Part shown: piece by piece, positions 13,557-17,072 of the stretch
Position numbering within the stretch: the first letter of the stretch is position 1
Layout of the letters: every line of letters starts with the position of its first letter
Origin: an uncultured Aquimonas sp.
GTDB lineage: Bacteria; Pseudomonadota; Gammaproteobacteria; Xanthomonadales; Xanthomonadaceae
Assembly (NCBI GenBank): GCA_946481615.1
Contig: CAMLOR010000054.1
Location: 1-17,072 of the forward strand
Length of the DNA stretch: 17,072 nt
Reading direction: 5' to 3'
The notes under the pieces: model-generated
Databases searched by the model: none
What the model was told of the DNA's origin: nothing
What the model saw: the letters and a program-made list of their open reading frames with translations, nothing else
Position numbers and translations under genes: made by a program

Positions 13557-15791
13557 ATGGCCCGCACTTCCCCCTGGCAACCCACCGGCGGCATGAACCT
13601 GTCCTGGCGCAATCTTGGCGATCGCGCCTTCGCGCCGGCCGACGCCTTGCGTACGGCCTCGCTCGGCGGCCTCGATCCGGACGCCGCCGCCGTCGATCTG
13701 AACGACGCCGACCAGCGTCGCATCGGCGACTACGAGCTGCTCGAAGAACTCGGCCGCGGCGGCATGGGCGTGGTCTACCGCGCGCGGCAAGGCTCGCTCG
13801 GGCGCGAGGTGGCGCTCAAGCTGCTCGGCGGCTCGCTGTGGACCGGTGCCGACGCCGCCGCGCGTTTCGCGGCCGAGGCCGCGAGCGCGGCGCGCATGCA
13901 GCACCCCGGCATCGTCGCGATCCACGAGTTCGGCGCCGACGGCGCGCGCTTCTACTACAGCATGGAACTGGTCGACGGCGCCGACCTCGGGCGCCGGCTG
14001 CGCGAGCATGGTCCGCTGCCCGAGGCCGACGCGGCGCGCCTGGTGCGCGAACTGGCGCGCGCCGTGCACTACGCGCACTCGCTGGGCATCCTGCATCTGG
14101 ATCTGAAGCCGCAGAACGTGCTGCTGCCGGCCGACGGCCGCGCGCGCATCGCCGATTTCGGGCTGGCACGGCCGCTCGACCGCGCCATCGGCCACGATGC
14201 CGCGGACCTCGTGGCCGGCACGCCCGCCTACATGGCGCCGGAACAGGCGCTGCTGCGTGCGGCGGATATTTCGCGCGCCACCGACGTCTACGGCCTCGGC
14301 GCCATTTTCTACGAGTGCCTGACGGGCGAGCCGCCGTTCCGCGCCGAGAGCGTGGAAGAGACGCTGCGCGAGGTGGTGGAGGCACCGCTCGCGCTGCCGC
14401 GCACGCGCCGCCGCGCGGTGTCGCGCGACGCCGAGGCCATCGTGCTCAAATGCCTGCAGCGCGATCCGGCGCAGCGTTACGCCTCGGCGGAGGAACTCGC
14501 CGAGGACCTCGGCCGCCTGCTCGACGGCAACCCCGTGGGCGCGCGCCGCCTGCGCTGGGGTGAGCGCGCCTGGCGCTGGCTGTCGCGCGAGCCGGTGACG
14601 CTGGGCGGGCTGGCCACCGCGGCCGCGGTTCTGTTGGCCGCGGGCGGTGCCTGGGCGCTGCAGTTCCGGCACAACGCTCGCAACGAAGATGCGATCCGCG
14701 ACGCCTTCGCCGCCAGTGCCGAAGTCCTGACCATGCCGGCCCCGCTGCGCACGCGGCTGGAAGCGCTGCCGCGCATCGTGGCGGACCGCTATCCCTATGC
14801 CAGCCGGCGTACGCCGGAGGCGCAGCTCGTCTTCCTCGAGCGTCTGCGCGCCGCCGTGGCGTTGCGCGCCGACGCGCAGGATCCGGTGCTGCGCGAGTTG
14901 TCGCTGCTGCTGGCACGCGAGCGCATGCGCCATCGCTACCAGGCCTGGGGCGCCGCACTGGGCCGCTCCGACGCGCCGCTGGCCTGGCTGCTCGCGGTGC
15001 AGTGGCACGACGGCGGCGACATGCGGGCTTTTGGCCGCGTGGTGCTGGACGCGGTGTACCGCGCCGCCGCCGTTCCCGCATTGTCCGATCCGGAGCTCGC
15101 CCTGACGGCGAGCATGTGCACCTGGACCGACGAAATGCCGGCCGAGTTGCAGGCCGAAGCGCGCCCGACCTGCAGCGAGGTCTTCGCCCGCGGCCGTGCC
15201 GCAGCGTCCCGCAATCCGCTGTTCCTGCTGCTGCAGCCCACCTTCGACGCGGCGGCGCGTGAACAATGGCTGGCCGCGATGCAAGCGGTGCCGCTCGACG
15301 ACTACGGCACGCGCCTTTACCGCGAATCGCTGGCGTTGCTGGAGGCGCTGGCGCCGGCGCTGGCGGCTGAGGATCTCGCCAACGGCCTGAGTGCACGCGA
15401 CATCGCCGCGCTGGGCGCGGACGCACTGCTCGACTGGACCTTCCACCAAGCCCGGGTGCGTGTGACGCAGCCGTGCCACGAGTTGGAGAAGCAGCTCACG
15501 GCGCTCAACCTCGATCACTGCCGCCGCAGCCTGGCGGCGCCCTTCGACGGCTGGACCTACCGGGCCAGCGACGCCGTGTATCGCGCCGCGCAATGGCGCC
15601 TTGGGCTGGCCGAGCGCGGCGAACCGGTGCCGCGGCCGCTGCCGCAGCTGTACGACTACGAGTCGTGGCATCGGTTGTTCCGCTGCTGCTCGCAGAGCGG
15701 CGCGCATCCGCAGTGGGTGCACCTGCGCGCGACGCAAGGCGAACGCGCCGCGCACGACTGGCTGCTGCGCGAGTGGGGCGAAACGCCCTAG
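13557..15791 (+). CDS. Transmembrane serine/threonine protein kinase with cysteine-rich outer domain
   Basis: A 744-residue Hanks-type kinase. The kinase domain is about residues 59-325: glycine loop G66RGGMG71, K88 in VALKLL, E107 of helix C, catalytic loop H180-L181-D182 with K184 and N187, D200FG, and MAPE at 226-229. All core catalytic residues are present, but the usual HRD arginine is Leu, making it a non-RD kinase. One membrane helix follows at about 349-368. The remaining 375 residues should lie outside the cytoplasm. They are mostly helical, contain six cysteines (C521, C539, C640, C655, C710, C711) and match no sensor domain I recognise. The start ATG has only a weak GAGAA upstream; M13 (13593) is an alternative. 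The stop overlaps that of the convergent membrane-protein gene. The likely partner is the upstream sigma factor. Confidence 0.93.
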   Translation: MARTSPWQPTGGMNLSWRNLGDRAFAPADALRTASLGGLDPDAAAVDLNDADQRRIGDYELLEELGRGGMGVVYRARQGSLGREVALKLLGGSLWTGADAAARFAAEAASAARMQHPGIVAIHEFGADGARFYYSMELVDGADLGRRLREHGPLPEADAARLVRELARAVHYAHSLGILHLDLKPQNVLLPADGRARIADFGLARPLDRAIGHDAADLVAGTPAYMAPEQALLRAADISRATDVYGLGAIFYECLTGEPPFRAESVEETLREVVEAPLALPRTRRRAVSRDAEAIVLKCLQRDPAQRYASAEELAEDLGRLLDGNPVGARRLRWGERAWRWLSREPVTLGGLATAAAVLLAAGGAWALQFRHNARNEDAIRDAFAASAEVLTMPAPLRTRLEALPRIVADRYPYASRRTPEAQLVFLERLRAAVALRADAQDPVLRELSLLLARERMRHRYQAWGAALGRSDAPLAWLLAVQWHDGGDMRAFGRVVLDAVYRAAAVPALSDPELALTASMCTWTDEMPAELQAEARPTCSEVFARGRAAASRNPLFLLLQPTFDAAAREQWLAAMQAVPLDDYGTRLYRESLALLEALAPALAAEDLANGLSARDIAALGADALLDWTFHQARVRVTQPCHELEKQLTALNLDHCRRSLAAPFDGWTYRASDAVYRAAQWRLGLAERGEPVPRPLPQLYDYESWHRLFRCCSQSGAHPQWVHLRATQGERAAHDWLLREWGETP

Positions 15792-16279
15792 CGGCGGGCG
15801 CCGTCGCGCGTCCACCACCCGGCCGCCGCGCCGCCGATCGCGGCCGGCAGGCCGATGCAGGCGCCGAGCACCAGCACTTCGTCGAGCAGACGGCGCGTAC
15901 CGCCGGGTCCGTCGACCAGCGCGGCCGGCAGGGCCGCGATCAGGAACAGGCCGACCGCGACCAGCACGAAGGCGGCGAGACCGGCGAGGGTGCCGTGCAT
16001 CGGGTTGCGCCGCTGCGCCGCCATCGCGCCGCCCAAGGCACCGAACAGACCGGACACCAGCGTGGCGCCGATCACGGGCAGGCCTCCCAGCGACAGCGCC
16101 AGCCGCAGCAGGCGCGCGAGCGGCGCATCGGGCCGCAAGTCCGGCGGATCCATCTGCCACTGCACGGCCGCGACCGCCGCGCCGGCCAGGAACACGCCGG
16201 ACGCAACGCCTGCGCCCACGGCCAACGTGCCGCGCCGCACGCGCGGCGAAGGGGGAACCGGTTCCGGGATGTCGTCCAT
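15788..16279 (-). CDS. Four-helix inner-membrane protein of unknown function
   Basis: Unrecognised 163-residue membrane protein. After a Pro-rich cytoplasmic-looking start there are four hydrophobic stretches at about 18-40, 60-86, 96-122 and 132-156, all rich in Gly and Ala. Short charged loops include QMDPPDLRPDAPLARLL (about 42-58) and AQRRNPMHG. No enzyme or transporter motif is visible. The ATG at 16279 is preceded on its strand by a G6 run only one base away, too close for normal Shine-Dalgarno use, so initiation may be unusual or on a short leader. It is divergent from aceE, with 50 bases between the two starts, and its TAG stop overlaps the kinase stop by two bases in the palindrome CTAG. 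Codon use looks normal for the window. Confidence 0.8.
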   Translation of the reverse strand: MDDIPEPVPPSPRVRRGTLAVGAGVASGVFLAGAAVAAVQWQMDPPDLRPDAPLARLLRLALSLGGLPVIGATLVSGLFGALGGAMAAQRRNPMHGTLAGLAAFVLVAVGLFLIAALPAALVDGPGGTRRLLDEVLVLGACIGLPAAIGGAAAGWWTRDGARR

Positions 16280-16290
16280 GCCCCCCAGTG

Positions 16291-16296
16291 TAGAAT
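16291..16296 (+). promoter_or_regulatory. Candidate -10 element for aceE
   Basis: TAGAAT at 16291-16296 lies 33 bases before the aceE ATG and matches the -10 consensus at 5 of 6. No convincing -35 hexamer stands 16-18 bases upstream, so the promoter is weakly supported. The whole 50-base divergent region must also serve the leftward membrane-protein gene. Confidence 0.3.
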
Positions 16297-16329
16297 TCCG
16301 GCTCTAATCAAGACGACAGCGCCCAGCAC

Positions 16330-17072
16330 ATGAATCCGCTGCAAGACCTCCTCGACCAGGACCTGGACCCGACCGAAACCCAGGAATGGACCGACGCCCT
16401 GCGCGCCGTGATCGCGGCCGACGGCCCCGACCGCGCGCACTATCTGCTGCAGCGGATGGTGGATCACACCCGCCAGGCCGGCGCCCACCTGCCGTTCGCG
16501 CCGACCACCGAATACATCAACACCATTCCCGCCGCGCTCGAAGCCAAATCGCCGGGCGACGCCGCGATGGAATGGCGCATCCGCTCGATCATCCGCTGGA
16601 ACGCGATGGCGATGGTGGTGCGCGCCAACCGCAAGCCGGGCGAGCTCGGCGGCCACATCGCGAGCTTCGCCTCGTCGGCCACGCTGTACGACGTGGGCTT
16701 CAACCACTTCTGGCGCGCGCCCAGCGCCGAACATCCCGGCGACCTGCTCTACATCCAGGGCCATTCCTCGCCCGGCATCTACGCGCGCGCCTTCCTCGAA
16801 GGCCGCATGTCGGAATCGCAGATCGACAACTTCCGCATGGAAGTCGACGGCAAGGGCGTCAGCTCCTATCCGCATCCCTGGCTGATGCCGGATTTCTGGC
16901 AGACGCCGACGGTGTCGATGGGCCTCGGGCCCATCAGCGCGATCTACCAGGCGCGCAACTGGAAATACCTCGAAGGCCGCGGCCTGATGCCCAAGTCCGA
17001 CCGCAAGGTCTGGTGCTTCATGGGCGACGGCGAGACCGACGAGCCCGAATCGCTGGGCGCCATCTCGCTGGC
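16330..17072 (+). CDS. aceE: Pyruvate dehydrogenase E1 component (homodimeric type), partial
   Basis: The first 247 residues of the thiamine-diphosphate-dependent decarboxylase of the pyruvate dehydrogenase complex. It converts pyruvate to a hydroxyethyl group passed to lipoyl-E2. The sequence follows E. coli AceE closely: DPTETQEWTDALRAVI, EYINTIP, IRWNAMAMVVRANRK, LGGHIASFASSATLYDV, FNHFWRA, GHSSPGIYARAFLEGR, SSYPHPWLMP, PTVSMGLGPISAIYQA, and the ThDP/Mg-binding start G232-D233-G234-E235 in MGDGETDEPESLGAI. The window ends about ten residues later; the full protein should be near 890 residues. It is the one-chain E1 used by most gammaproteobacteria, not the alpha/beta type. There is no obvious Shine-Dalgarno before ATG 16330. 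E2 and E3 genes would be expected downstream. Confidence 0.96.
   Translation, partial: MNPLQDLLDQDLDPTETQEWTDALRAVIAADGPDRAHYLLQRMVDHTRQAGAHLPFAPTTEYINTIPAALEAKSPGDAAMEWRIRSIIRWNAMAMVVRANRKPGELGGHIASFASSATLYDVGFNHFWRAPSAEHPGDLLYIQGHSSPGIYARAFLEGRMSESQIDNFRMEVDGKGVSSYPHPWLMPDFWQTPTVSMGLGPISAIYQARNWKYLEGRGLMPKSDRKVWCFMGDGETDEPESLGAISL

Noticed and set aside
12744..16160. A 1138-codon open frame on the minus strand across the sigma-factor and kinase genes.
   Set aside because: Composition is Arg/Gly/Ala/His-rich with no domain. It is a GC-rich antisense shadow of two well-supported forward genes.

Overview
The window is GC-rich, densely packed, bacterial chromosomal DNA. Its gene content suggests a gammaproteobacterium of the Xanthomonadales (Lysobacterales) type. 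The pointers are a homodimeric-type pyruvate dehydrogenase E1 (aceE), pepQ, hemW followed by a CPXCG-motif gene, a cobalamin riboswitch in front of a btuB-like receptor, a DUF1631-PilZ pair and several cyclic-di-GMP proteins. The taxonomic call is inference. I see no insertion sequence, CRISPR array, tRNA or rRNA.

Layout. 1-793 (-): most of pepQ (prolidase), running off the left edge. 862-3843 (+): a membrane CHASE-PAS-GGDEF-EAL cyclic-di-GMP enzyme, then a small two-cysteine exported protein. 3844-4173: a 330-base non-coding stretch rich in hairpins, which I recognise as a C4-like phage antisense RNA element. It forms the leader of a short RadC-like JAB-domain gene (4174-4656, +) of the kind carried by P4-like elements. 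4658-9175 (-): a tight group reading DUF1631 protein -> PilZ protein -> ApbE lipoprotein, then, after a 133-base gap, an exported coiled-coil protein. 9249-12734 (-): hemW -> CPXCG protein, then a recognisable sigma70-type promoter, a cobalamin riboswitch and btuB. 12807-15791 (+): an ECF-type sigma factor followed by a transmembrane Ser/Thr kinase with a six-cysteine extracytoplasmic domain. 15788-16279 (-): a four-helix membrane protein. 16330-17072 (+): the start of aceE.

How the parts may work together. Cyclic-di-GMP appears twice: the GGDEF/EAL enzyme makes or destroys it, and the PilZ protein, coupled to ApbE, can bind it. The sigma factor and kinase are adjacent and co-directional, which suggests a phospho-signalling route to transcription. 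BtuB is controlled by B12 through its riboswitch. The item I find most unusual is the C4-like element with alternative pairings and an SD/anti-SD palindrome directly before the radC-like start codon. It looks like a phage-immunity type RNA regulator governing a stand-alone chromosomal gene.
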